Source: a bacterium (GTDB taxonomy: Bacteria > Planctomycetota > Phycisphaerae > UBA1845). From it: a DNA stretch of 32,587 bases. Each line of letters opens with the position of its first letter. The stretch's first letter is position 1. The DNA lies in assembly GCA_024231775.1 (NCBI GenBank), contig JAAEQG010001366.1:1-32587 (forward strand). Direction: 5' to 3'. The notes below the pieces were generated by a model. The model saw only the letters and a program-made list of their open reading frames with translations. It was not told the origin of the DNA and did not search any database. Of this stretch, positions 8,448 through 16,308 are shown piece after piece. The position numbers and the translations under genes were made by a program.

Positions 8448-8508
8448 AGAGAAGCCTCGCAACCCCGCAAACGATTCCTATCTCATCACTTGAGGGCGAG
8501 GCTTCTCT
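8448..8508. repeat. 13-base perfect inverted repeat (large hairpin)
   Basis: AGAGAAGCCTCGC at 8448-8460 is perfectly complementary to 8496-8508, with a 35-base loop. No T-run follows on the plus strand (CAGCAAAATG), so it is not a classical terminator for the thiolase gene. Confidence 0.75.
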
Positions 8509-8520
8509 CAGCAAAATGTC

Positions 8521-8598
8521 CCGGCATTCTCGCCGGAACGAGGTCTAACGACCTCTATCGATGTCACCATCGGAACCTTCTGTTCGTTCCATAGGAAC
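8521..8598. other. Run of four short hairpins, possible structured RNA
   Basis: Consecutive perfect stems follow the large hairpin: CCGGC/GCCGG (8521-8536), GAGGTC/GACCTC with a TAAC loop (8540-8555), CGATG/CATCG with a TCAC loop (8559-8572), and GTTCC/GGAAC (8586-8598). The last can alternatively pair its GTTCC with an upstream GGAAC at 8572-8576. No known RNA family (tmRNA, RNase P, SRP or 6S) was recognised. Confidence 0.4.
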
Positions 8599-8667
8599 TA
8601 TGCATCACAAAACCGCGCCGGGCAAATCTATTCCAAAAAACTTTCGCCGCGCCTCACTATAGAGACT

Positions 8668-8721
8668 ACCACAGCCGCCATCGCGTGAACGCGGTATCGC
8701 GTATTCCGTTGCGCCTGTGGT
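8668..8721. repeat. Inverted repeat upstream of maf
   Basis: ACCACAG (8668-8674) and CTGTGGT (8715-8721) pair perfectly around a 40-base loop that contains a nested CGCG-TGAA-CGCG hairpin. It ends about 47 bases before the maf -10 box. Confidence 0.45.
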
Positions 8722-8767
8722 TAACCGCATCTCACCGCGCAAACGTGTGAGCGCGCCAAGACCAGGG

Positions 8768-8773
8768 TATAAT
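8768..8773 (+). promoter_or_regulatory. Consensus -10 box of the maf promoter
   Basis: A perfect TATAAT is 74 bases before the maf ATG. At 17-base spacing the -35 position reads GTGTGA, matching the consensus at only three places, so the promoter may be weak or activator-dependent. Confidence 0.45.
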
Positions 8774-8846
8774 CCGCAGGCGCGCCAGCACGGTCGGCGC
8801 CTTTCAACAAGACGCGGGCGGGCAGCCCGCCAGAGCGGGGTAGACC

Positions 8847-9449
8847 ATGAGCAACGCTGTTTCTGAGGCGACCCGAGAGTTGATCCTGGCTTCTGCCAGC
8901 CCCCGGCGCGCCGAGCTTCTGCGCGAAGCTGGATACGCCTTCAGGATCATCACGCCTCCGTTCCCCGAACCACATGCGCCTCAGCCCGGAGTCAGTCCCG
9001 CGGAAGAAGCGGAGGCATTAAGCTACTTCAAAGCACGAGCTGTCGCCGGTTTGGTGCATGGCAGCTTGATCATCGCTGCCGACACGATCGTAGCCCTCGC
9101 CGGCCAGGTCTTCGGCAAACCCGCGGATCAGACCGACGCCCGCCGCATCCTCACCGCGCTGATGGACACCACCCACGAAGTCATCACCGGCGTCACTCTG
9201 CTCCAAGCCGGCGAAGAACACCGGCTAATCGACCACGCAATCACCCGGGTCTCGATGCGCCGACTGACCACGCGGGAACTGGACGACTACCTGGCGACCG
9301 GCGCCTGGGCCGGAAAGGCCGGCGCCTACGGCATCCAGGACCAGGACGATCCATTTGTGGAGTCTATCGAGGGCAGCTTCACCAACGTCGTAGGGCTACC
9401 GCTCGAGCTGCTCGAGGAGATGCTGGCCCACCGGCCCGCGCCGACGTAA
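8847..9449 (+). CDS. maf: Maf family nucleotide pyrophosphatase
   Basis: The product has 200 residues, the usual Maf length. Maf/YhdE/YceF proteins hydrolyse non-canonical or regulatory nucleoside triphosphates to monophosphate and pyrophosphate in the cytosol and have been linked to septation control. Diagnostic motifs are ILASASPRRAELL (13-25), the catalytic aspartate D79 in AADTIV with GKP at 90-92, HEVITGV (110-116), WAGKAGAYGIQ (154-164) and the closing VGLPLELLEEML. The ATG at 8847 follows GCGGGG and matches family N-termini. It is convergent with moaB, with a 65-base gap lacking a clear terminator. Whether it prefers dTTP/UTP (YhdE type) or m7GTP (YceF type) is not decidable by eye. 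Confidence 0.95.
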   Translation: MSNAVSEATRELILASASPRRAELLREAGYAFRIITPPFPEPHAPQPGVSPAEEAEALSYFKARAVAGLVHGSLIIAADTIVALAGQVFGKPADQTDARRILTALMDTTHEVITGVTLLQAGEEHRLIDHAITRVSMRRLTTRELDDYLATGAWAGKAGAYGIQDQDDPFVESIEGSFTNVVGLPLELLEEMLAHRPAPT

Positions 9450-9514
9450 TCCACACCGCCGCGTGCCCCATCTCGCTGATCCGGCCCACGAACGGACCTC
9501 GGGGCGCGGGACAG

Positions 9515-10021
9515 CTATGACTGACGCAGCAGCCACGCCAAGTGGCCTAGCTCCGGAAGGATGAGCTTCTCGACCGCCAGGCGGGTCCCTCCGGTCGAAC
9601 CCGGCATGGCGAAGATCAGCGTGCCCCGGGCGACGCCCGCCACCGCGCGCGAGAGCATGGCCCCCGGACCGATCTCCGCGTAGCTGAGTACGCGAAACAA
9701 CTCCCCGAATCCGTCAATCCGACGATCGAGCACGCCGACCACCGCTTCGTAGGTCGTATCGCGCGGCGAGAATCCCGTACCCCCACTCAGCAGGATCGCT
9801 TGCACGGACCCCGTCTCGCACAGCGCCATCAGCCGATCGGTCAACGCGGCGAAGTCATCCTTAACGATTCCGTAAGCGCACACCTGGTGCCCGGCGTCAC
9901 CGAGCGCTTCACAAAGAAGCGGGCCACTCTTATCTGTGTCGACGGTCCGCGTATCGCTGACCGTAATCACGGCGCAATCCACGCACTTGATAATCTGATC
10001 GCGGTGGTGTTCTGCGGGCAT
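9515..10021 (-). CDS. moaB: Molybdenum cofactor biosynthesis protein MoaB/Mog family
   Basis: The product has 168 residues, typical of MoaB. This MogA/MoaB fold binds molybdopterin and, in characterised members, adenylates it before metal insertion. Motifs seen are AVITVSDTRT (17-26), ILLSGGTGFSPRD (76-88), DGFGELFR (103-110) and FAMPGSTGGTRLA (137-149), which build the pterin-binding site. GAGGAG precedes the ATG at 10021. It follows the release-factor-like gene on the same strand by 49 bases and may share its transcript, although no functional link is evident. No other Moco gene lies in the window, so dispersed pathway genes are implied. MoaB and MogA are hard to tell apart without alignment. 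Confidence 0.92.
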   Translation of the reverse strand: MPAEHHRDQIIKCVDCAVITVSDTRTVDTDKSGPLLCEALGDAGHQVCAYGIVKDDFAALTDRLMALCETGSVQAILLSGGTGFSPRDTTYEAVVGVLDRRIDGFGELFRVLSYAEIGPGAMLSRAVAGVARGTLIFAMPGSTGGTRLAVEKLILPELGHLAWLLRQS

Positions 10022-10070
10022 GACCGACTCCTCCCAATTGAACTCGCCCGGCGGGACATCGGACCCCGCC

Positions 10071-10628
10071 TTAGCGCAACGGTTTCAGGCCCGCCGCGCC
10101 GCGCATCTGGTTGACCCGGGTCCACAGCCCCGGATCCTTGGCGAAGAATGATCCCAGGTGCGCCGTGCTCACTCCGAGCAACTCCGCCGCTCGGGACACC
10201 TTCACCTCACAAGCCGCCAGCACGTCAAGCACCTCCGCCACCACGAACGGATAGCGATGGTCCCGCCGGCCAACGTGCAGGCGCCCACCAGCGGTAATGC
10301 AGCGGCCCAGCAGCGGACTCATGGTGTACGCCGGTGCATCCACCGGAGCGCGGACCGAGAGCGCCACCGCCTGGCGAAGTCGGCGTAACGCCTTGGCTTT
10401 GTTCTCATGCTGCGAGCGGCTTTCGGTAGCCACCACAGAAAGCCCCGAAGACGCATGCCGCAGCCGAACTGCGGAGTCCGTCTTGTTGCGCTTCTGACCA
10501 CCCGGTCCGCTGGCCCGGTACAGGTCCACCTTGCACTGGGCCAGCAGCGCGGCATCGTCCAGCAACAGCCAACGAACCGCGGGCGAGTCGGAACAGTCTT
10601 CAGGAGGTATCCGCTCTGCGTCTTCCAT
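10071..10628 (-). CDS. Release-factor-like GGQ protein with HTH-like tail
   Basis: The product has 185 residues from the ATG at 10628; an open extension upstream to 10763 looks non-coding. The RF-1 peptidyl-hydrolase domain has RASGPGGQKRNKTDSAVRL, with the catalytic GGQ at 43-45, then TESRSQHENKAKAL. The stop-codon-reading domain of RF1/RF2 is absent, so it resembles ArfB/YaeJ-type rescue factors. Instead of ArfB's basic tail, the last 45 residues read like a helix-turn-helix (SRAAELLGVSTAHLGSFF) followed by WTRVNQMR...GLKPLR. I recall this combination as 'peptide chain release factor-like protein' in planctomycetes. A role in freeing stalled ribosomes is inferred from the GGQ domain; how it recognises its target is unknown. 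No strong ribosome-binding site is seen. Confidence 0.85.
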   Translation of the reverse strand: MEDAERIPPEDCSDSPAVRWLLLDDAALLAQCKVDLYRASGPGGQKRNKTDSAVRLRHASSGLSVVATESRSQHENKAKALRRLRQAVALSVRAPVDAPAYTMSPLLGRCITAGGRLHVGRRDHRYPFVVAEVLDVLAACEVKVSRAAELLGVSTAHLGSFFAKDPGLWTRVNQMRGAAGLKPLR

Positions 10629-10784
10629 AACTGCCGGAATCGTACCCCTGCGGATCCCATTCCGGCAAGAAGGTCGCCGCAGTTCCGATAATCCCCGGCC
10701 CCTCGACGAGCCTATGGGAGCGCGCGAACACCGGTTCAGGTCCCAAAGTCGCCCCCCCCTCAAACCGATAACTCAGTAAAGATT

Positions 10785-10800
10785 CGCGGACGAGTCCGCG
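10785..10800 (+). other. Hairpin in the leader of the first FG-GAP lipoprotein gene
   Basis: CGCGGA and TCCGCG pair around CGAG, ending 14 bases before the GGAG ribosome-binding site (10815-10818) of the gene starting at 10828. It may tune mRNA stability or translation. Confidence 0.35.
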
Positions 10801-10827
10801 CTGAGCCTGCGATTGGAGTATCAGTCC

Positions 10828-13134
10828 ATGAGATTATCCGTGGCTCGTATGATGGCGTTCATCGTGGTGGCCGTTAGCGTGGTCGTCGGCTGCCAATCAC
10901 TCTACGACAGCGGAAGTGGGACCAATATCAGCGGCCCCGGAGCCCTGCCCGATAGCTCGGATTCCGCGTCCGATCAGTTCAGCAGCGCCACCGGGTTCTT
11001 CCCGGCGGACAGCCACGACGTCCCCGACGGGACCCCCGTGGTCATCTTCGAGGAATCCAGTGAGGAGGGTGAGGAGACCGCGAGCAACTTCCGCGCCATC
11101 CAGATCGACCCGCTGCTGGAATCCACCGCCGGGCCCAAGTTCGTCATGCCCTTCGACATTGACAACGACGGGCTGATCGATCTTCTCACCGGATGGAACG
11201 AAAACCAGCCCGTGCAGATCCACCTCCAGCGACGCAACGAGGACGGCGACATCTCCTACGTCGCGGTCAATCTGGGCGGTACCGGTCCCATCGGGATCAT
11301 TGGCGACCTGGACATGATCGATTTCGACGGCGACGGCTGGTTGGACGTGGCTGTACTGGTCAAGGAGACGGGACAGGTCGGCGTCTGCCCCATCGAGGGC
11401 GGATGGGATGCCCTGGACGACGCCGGAACCGGCGAGGTACAGATCCTCTTCAACCCGGGGAACCTCGACCAGATCACCGACGGCGACGCCTGGCGAGAGG
11501 TGCGTCTGGAGCGCTCCCAGCTACCCGTACGACGTGATGTCTCCGTCGAGGACAGCCAGACCTACCCGGAATTCAACGGATACACCGGGATGGCTGTGGG
11601 GGAGATCGACGGGATCAACGGACCGGACGTGATCGTCGCCTACAACCCCGCCAAGTGTACCTTCTATGGGGATGACCCCAGCCCGGTCAACCGGATCGTG
11701 CTCTACGCGAATCCCGGCGGCGCCAACATGTTCGCCGGCGGATCACTACCTCTGTCGGTGACCGCTCAAGCCACCGGTCCGGACCAGGCCAACACCAACG
11801 GCGAAGCCACCCTCGACAGCAGCACTAGTTTCTCCCGTCAGGGATTCGCCCCCCTGGGGCCTGGCTTCGGCGGAGTCAACTACAGTTGGACCCAAGCCGC
11901 CGGCCCCGCGGTCACCCTGGTGGGGACCGCAACCGCCGCGCCAACCTTCGTGGCTCCGGCAACACCGACGGCCCTGACCTTCCGCCTGGATGTCAACTTC
12001 GGCGGGCAGACTGACTTCGACTACGTCACCGTACACATAGCCGAGTTCGGTTCAGCCCCACCAAACTATGGCCCCACCGTGGTGGCCTCCGGCGAACAGA
12101 CTGTGGTACCCAACGTCAAGAGTCCCGGATCGATCACCGTAACCATGACCGCAAGCGGATCAGATCCGGACGGAGATGCCCTGGCCTACACCTGGACCCA
12201 GGTGCGCGGGGAATCAGTGAATCTCAACGGCGCCAACACGCCCACGGCGACCTTCAACCCACCGGTGACCGGCGACGAGCTGCGCTTCCGAGTGACCGTA
12301 AGTGACGGTACTCTGCTGGATACCGATCTGGTCATCATCAATTCGGGATTCTGGGCACCGGTGGTCCTGGAGGGCGACCTCCCCCGGGTCAGCGATGTCA
12401 AACCCTCGGACGTCGATCTCGACGGAGACCTCGACGTCATCTGGACCTACCCCGATGCACTCACCTCTAACATCGAGTGGGGGCGCAATCCTTCCAACAT
12501 CGTCGGCGCCAAGGACACCCTGATCCCGGCGAACTGGGAGCTGAGGCCCGTGGGGCACGTGGTCAAGTGGGCCGACGTGGTCACCATCGGTGACGTGGAC
12601 ATGGACGGGTTTGATGACGTGCTCACCCGCTCCCACGAAGGGCAGGTTGTGCAGTGGTTCCGCCACCCCGGAGCGGCAGACCGAGAGCCCATCTTCCCGC
12701 CGCCGGATGTGGTTCCGGACCGCTTCAACTTCCCCTGGCAGGTGTACACCCTCGCGGAGTATCCCATCGGTCGGCTGGCTGGAATGGCCATCGGCGATCT
12801 CACCGGTAATGGGGTCAACGAAATCGCCATCTCCGCCGGCGGAATCGTCTATTGGTATGACGCGACCATCTCCGAGAGCACCTACGGACCTTGGGTGCAG
12901 AACTTCGTGCTCGACGACACCAAAGCCCAGGGAACCACCGACGACACCGATGACCTCGATTTCGAGGACTCGGGGACGGTCATCTACTGGCTCAACATCA
13001 TCGACATCGACGGAGACGGATACGGAGACATCCTGGGAACCATGGATCGGCGCGTCGATAGCGGGCTCATGGACGACACCCTGGTCTGGTTCCGCAACAC
13101 ACTCGGCGACGGCGACGCCACCACCGAGGAATAG
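10828..13134 (+). CDS. FG-GAP/VCBS-repeat surface lipoprotein with two PKD-like domains
   Basis: The product has 768 residues. The ATG at 10828 follows GGAG by nine bases. A signal peptide ends in VVVGC, with C22 the lipidated cysteine. The mature part carries FG-GAP-like blades with calcium-loop motifs such as DIDNDGLID, DFDGDGWLD, DVDLDGDLD, DVDMDGFDD and DIDGDGYGD, as expected of an integrin-type beta-propeller. Between blades lie two Ig/PKD-like domains at about residues 300-405 and 413-506; the second has SDPDGDALAYTWTQVRG. Such proteins bind ligands or matrix at the cell surface, and no enzyme motif is seen. The next gene encodes a shorter paralogue without the PKD-like insert. The gap between them is 104 bases, so they are probably cotranscribed. 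Membrane side and ligand are unknown. Confidence 0.88.
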   Translation: MRLSVARMMAFIVVAVSVVVGCQSLYDSGSGTNISGPGALPDSSDSASDQFSSATGFFPADSHDVPDGTPVVIFEESSEEGEETASNFRAIQIDPLLESTAGPKFVMPFDIDNDGLIDLLTGWNENQPVQIHLQRRNEDGDISYVAVNLGGTGPIGIIGDLDMIDFDGDGWLDVAVLVKETGQVGVCPIEGGWDALDDAGTGEVQILFNPGNLDQITDGDAWREVRLERSQLPVRRDVSVEDSQTYPEFNGYTGMAVGEIDGINGPDVIVAYNPAKCTFYGDDPSPVNRIVLYANPGGANMFAGGSLPLSVTAQATGPDQANTNGEATLDSSTSFSRQGFAPLGPGFGGVNYSWTQAAGPAVTLVGTATAAPTFVAPATPTALTFRLDVNFGGQTDFDYVTVHIAEFGSAPPNYGPTVVASGEQTVVPNVKSPGSITVTMTASGSDPDGDALAYTWTQVRGESVNLNGANTPTATFNPPVTGDELRFRVTVSDGTLLDTDLVIINSGFWAPVVLEGDLPRVSDVKPSDVDLDGDLDVIWTYPDALTSNIEWGRNPSNIVGAKDTLIPANWELRPVGHVVKWADVVTIGDVDMDGFDDVLTRSHEGQVVQWFRHPGAADREPIFPPPDVVPDRFNFPWQVYTLAEYPIGRLAGMAIGDLTGNGVNEIAISAGGIVYWYDATISESTYGPWVQNFVLDDTKAQGTTDDTDDLDFEDSGTVIYWLNIIDIDGDGYGDILGTMDRRVDSGLMDDTLVWFRNTLGDGDATTEE

Positions 13135-13238
13135 GCCCGATCGCCGCACGATGCGGCGGATGACCCAGGTAGCGGAAGAACGATCCAGCGATACGCCTCG
13201 CAGCAGCGTGGGACTGACCGAATGCGGAGATGCAGGAT

Positions 13239-14876
13239 ATGAAGTCACGGCCTAATACCGGTTTTGGAGTCCTCCTGGTAGGGATTCTCCTGTTCCTGGG
13301 CTGCCGTACGATGTACTACGATCCAGCCGGCGACGGTCCCGCAGGATCAAACTTCGCGGAGACCGGCACTGCCGGGACCTCCTTCAGTGCCATGCAGGTC
13401 GACCCGCGAAGTGAGGACTCCGCCGGCCCGGTATTCGCCGTCGCCGGAGACCTCGATGGGGATTCCCTGATCGACCTGGCCAGCGCCTGGAATGAATCGC
13501 AACCGGTACAGATTCACCTCCAGCGCCGGGACGCGTCGGGCAACATCGCATTCGAGACCCTGCCCCTCGGCGGAACCACACCGATCGCCAAGGTCGCCGA
13601 TCTCCAACTGGCTGACCTGGACAGCGACGGTCGCCTGGATGTCGTCGTACTCGTCAAGGACACCGGCCGGATCGCCGTGTGCGATCCCGCCCGGCCCGAC
13701 TGCGACGTCACCGACAACGGCGGTGCGGTGTCGGGAGCTGTGGAAGGCGGCATTGTCGTGTTCTACAACCCCGCAGACGCCGCCGATCAGCCCTGGACCC
13801 CTGCCATCCTCACCACCTCCATCCTGGCGGGACGCGTCGAGGGCGATTCGCTCGAAGAGGGTGGCTACACCAGCATGGATGTGGGCGACATCGACAGCAA
13901 CGGTACACCGGACATCGTCGTCGCGTTCAACTCGGCCGAGGGTGATCCCGCCGTGCCCATTGACTCGGTCGACCCCCTGCCGCAGATCAACAGCATCGAT
14001 CTGTGGAGAAATCCCGGACCGACCTTGGCACGCCAGGGGGAAACGTGGACGCGGACGATAATACACGCCAACGGGGCGCCAGGCGCCAACGGGGCGCCAG
14101 GCGGCGGCTGCATCCTAGACTTGGAGGGTGGCTGCGCGTCGGTCGGCGCCGTCCGAATCCTGGATGTCGATACCAACGGAAACCCGGACGTCGTCTGCAC
14201 CTATCCCACCGCAGCCAGTGCCAACGTTCGCTGGATCCCCAACCCAAAGGACGCCGGTGGACTGCACCGAGAAACCTGGGGAGTATACGCCCCTATCGGA
14301 CAGGTGAGCACCGGGGCTGACTCCATTCAGGTCGGCGACCTCGACGGTGACGGAATCGATGACGTGCTGGTCCGCTCCGCCGAAGGCCAGGTCGTGCAGT
14401 GGTTTAAATCGCCGACGTTCCCTCCGTTCGACTTCGTGCGGAGTCCGTGGCGCGTCTACACCCTGGCGGAGTTTCGCGATCGCGAACCGCAAGCCATCGC
14501 CATCGGCGATCTTACCGGCGACGGGCAGATGGAAGTCGTCGTCTCCGCCGAGGGCGCCGTCGCCTGGTTTGATTCCCGCAAAGCCATCAACGTCTTCGAC
14601 CAGTGGGGCGAAACCCTGCTCATCGACGATCAGGCTCCCGCGGAGGAAGGCGATGGCTCTGGAGATGGGGCAACTCTTGGCGATCTGCTCGAGCTGTTGA
14701 CCGATCCTCAGCAGCAGGGCCAAGCGGAGACCACCGTCACCCTGGTGAACAGTCTGCTCATCGCGGACATGGACGGCGACGGCCTGGGTGACATCGTGGG
14801 CACCCTCGACCGCGTCGATGGAAGCGGACTGACCAACGACGCTCTGTTCCTGTTCCTCAACCTTCGCTCCCGCTGA
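13239..14876 (+). CDS. FG-GAP/VCBS-repeat surface lipoprotein, paralogue of the preceding gene
   Basis: The product has 545 residues. The ATG at 13239 is preferred over 13230 because GGAG is then eight bases away instead of adjacent. The signal peptide ends LLFLGC with C22 as likely lipidation site, although phenylalanine at -3 is atypical. Blades carry DLDGDSLIDLASAWN, DLDSDGRLDVVVLVK, DIDSNGTPD, DLDGDGIDDVLVRS and DMDGDGLGDIVGTLD. Its N-terminal blades match the previous protein closely, sharing for example NESQPVQIHLQRR against NENQPVQIHLQRR and a paired LGGT.PI. It also shares the SAEGQVVQWF / SHEGQVVQWF blade and the GRLAGMAIGDLTG / EPQAIAIGDLTG blade. It lacks the two PKD-like domains. 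A tandem duplication with domain gain or loss is inferred. Probable calcium-stabilised surface propeller; ligand unknown. Confidence 0.87.
   Translation: MKSRPNTGFGVLLVGILLFLGCRTMYYDPAGDGPAGSNFAETGTAGTSFSAMQVDPRSEDSAGPVFAVAGDLDGDSLIDLASAWNESQPVQIHLQRRDASGNIAFETLPLGGTTPIAKVADLQLADLDSDGRLDVVVLVKDTGRIAVCDPARPDCDVTDNGGAVSGAVEGGIVVFYNPADAADQPWTPAILTTSILAGRVEGDSLEEGGYTSMDVGDIDSNGTPDIVVAFNSAEGDPAVPIDSVDPLPQINSIDLWRNPGPTLARQGETWTRTIIHANGAPGANGAPGGGCILDLEGGCASVGAVRILDVDTNGNPDVVCTYPTAASANVRWIPNPKDAGGLHRETWGVYAPIGQVSTGADSIQVGDLDGDGIDDVLVRSAEGQVVQWFKSPTFPPFDFVRSPWRVYTLAEFRDREPQAIAIGDLTGDGQMEVVVSAEGAVAWFDSRKAINVFDQWGETLLIDDQAPAEEGDGSGDGATLGDLLELLTDPQQQGQAETTVTLVNSLLIADMDGDGLGDIVGTLDRVDGSGLTNDALFLFLNLRSR
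14067..14102 (+). repeat. 18-base perfect tandem duplication inside the second lipoprotein gene
   Basis: The unit GCCAACGGGGCGCCAGGC occurs twice back to back and encodes ANGAPG repeated in frame. It falls in a loop between propeller blades. Confidence 0.85.
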
Positions 14877-15007
14877 TCGGCGGGCACGACCAACACCCAA
14901 GCGCGCCACGCCGACGGACCACAACAGAGGGTCAGGCTACTTTCTGTGTGGCTACGCCGAGGTTAGTTCCTGCGAGAAGAAGTGGCCTGCTCCCTTGTCC
15001 TGCCCTG

Positions 15008-15940
15008 TCAAGGACCTGATGGTGCCTGTGTCGCCTTGGGCTGCTTTACGACGGAGTTATTCTTCTCAACTTCTGTGATCTGCTCGATTATGAAATAGCC
15101 CGATTTCCATGTCCCCGTTATTCTTAAGCATTGTTTGCGATACGGGTTAGCTTTCTCTTTAGTCTGATCCATGAGAAGTACGCTACGCTCACAGTAACCC
15201 CGTAGCCAATATGTATCCGCATCCTTCGGGTTAGCGACGACTGCCGGCGCAGTCGTTGTCGAGAAGCTCACGCGACACATATCCGTGGTGCTGGCACCGA
15301 CTTCTCGGTAATGGACCGACATGCACGAAGCCTGATCGAACACCTGCCTTCGATTGACAGCAGCACTCTGCTTAATGGACTCCCGGAATTCGTCCAGGCT
15401 GACTCTCGTGTGCCCTTCGAACCACCTTGGTCTGTTGATCCTCAGCAGACCCCCGGGGGGGACGCGGGGACCGTGGGCGAGAAAACGATGAATGCTCGAA
15501 CGCCCGCTGGCAAGGCGAAAGTGCCCTTCCGGCCCGTGGTGGAGGAAGACGAGGTACTTCCCGTTCCTATAGCGAATGGTCGGGAGGATACATAGCGTGC
15601 AGTTCTCAATCTCCTCGATACAGATGCGTGGAGACTTGGCCAGCACTTCGACCCAGCGAAACGGAACACCCCCCGAATCGAGGCCTTGGCCTGAAGCAGG
15701 CGTTTCGGGCCGCTTAGCCGAGCAGGGTTCGATGCCAGTGAACTCCACGATGGCAACAACATCAGCCCAAGCTAATTGCTCGGCCAGCTCGAAGTGGTGT
15801 TCCCAATCGGCGAGTGCATGACGGGAGTCAACTGGTCCAAAGAGGCCAAACAGACCCACAAGGACATACACATGGGCAGAATGACCATGCCACCCTCGCC
15901 TTGTCACGGCTGCGTCCCCATCCTGGCGCACTGGTAACAC
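15008..15940 (-). CDS. Exported protein of unknown function
   Basis: The product has 310 residues. The GTG at 15940 is supported by GGAGG six bases upstream; no nearby in-frame ATG exists. A hydrophobic segment VYVLVGLFGLFG followed by SRHALA suggests a signal peptide cleaved near residue 44. The mature N-terminal part reads AWADVVAIVEFTGIEP, then VPFRWVEVLAKSPRICIEE and NGKYLVFLHHGPEGHFRLASG. That rhythm recalls small NTR/OB-like beta-barrels seen in many exported unknown proteins. Several cysteines could form disulphides. The C-terminal part has no recognised motif. It is alone on its transcript: its 3' end faces the FG-GAP gene convergently, and a 368-base gap separates it from the beta-helix gene. 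Codon use looks less GC-biased than its neighbours, hinting at later arrival. I do not recognise the family. Confidence 0.7.
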   Translation of the reverse strand: MLPVRQDGDAAVTRRGWHGHSAHVYVLVGLFGLFGPVDSRHALADWEHHFELAEQLAWADVVAIVEFTGIEPCSAKRPETPASGQGLDSGGVPFRWVEVLAKSPRICIEEIENCTLCILPTIRYRNGKYLVFLHHGPEGHFRLASGRSSIHRFLAHGPRVPPGGLLRINRPRWFEGHTRVSLDEFRESIKQSAAVNRRQVFDQASCMSVHYREVGASTTDMCRVSFSTTTAPAVVANPKDADTYWLRGYCERSVLLMDQTKEKANPYRKQCLRITGTWKSGYFIIEQITEVEKNNSVVKQPKATQAPSGP

Positions 15941-16308
15941 AGAGGACCTCCATACACCGTGTCAGTCACTGCAAAGAACTCATCAGATTCGCTTCCACCG
16001 GGTGCCCATTCATCAGTTCTCATGACGCGATCGTATCCGAAGGACCATTCCGATTCAAGCGAAACTGGCCTTTCTGACCACGCTTCGTGCCCTCGAACTG
16101 TCCAACAACCCAACCCGCCCGATGGCAGGCTGCAACCACGATGTTCCTCCCTCTGTTCTGCCGACCCGTCATCCCGCCAGTCAGACGGAACGGACATAGA
16201 GGTTCTTGTTAATGCTGCGAATGGGCCGCAGAGAGTCAGCCTACTTGGGGGGGAACAAGGGGCCTTATCCCCTGTGCCGGCTGATGGGAAAAGGGCATGT
16301 GGAGGAAG
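15941..16308. other. Spacer with a possible decayed gene fragment
   Basis: No well-supported gene is seen. A 97-codon minus-strand frame (15904-16197) overlaps the start of the exported-protein gene. It ends FAVTDTVYGGPLCYQCARMG, which resembles the first CxxC segment of redoxin-like proteins, but it stops right after it, so it may be a remnant. A weak hairpin, AGGGG/CCCCT (16258-16273), could help end minus-strand transcription of the beta-helix gene. Confidence 0.3.

Larger units (their letters stand above)
8355..8662. repeat. Candidate MITE-like element bounded by short inverted repeats
   Basis: CTATAGTGA at 8355-8363 is exactly inverted as TCACTATAG at 8654-8662, and the match extends inward to 12 bases with one mismatch. 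The enclosed roughly 300 bases are visibly less GC-rich than the neighbouring genes, carry no convincing ORF, and contain a series of hairpins. The outer TA at both ends would fit TA-targeted insertion. Without other copies this remains a candidate. It lies in the 609-base gap between the thiolase gene and maf. Confidence 0.35.

Noticed and set aside
8238-8846. tmRNA, RNase P RNA, SRP RNA or 6S RNA in the hairpin-rich spacer
   Set aside because: None of their conserved core sequences is present on either strand.
12214-13248. Minus-strand frame opposite the first FG-GAP gene
   Set aside because: It is the mirror of repeated aspartate/glycine codons and has no start signal or domain.
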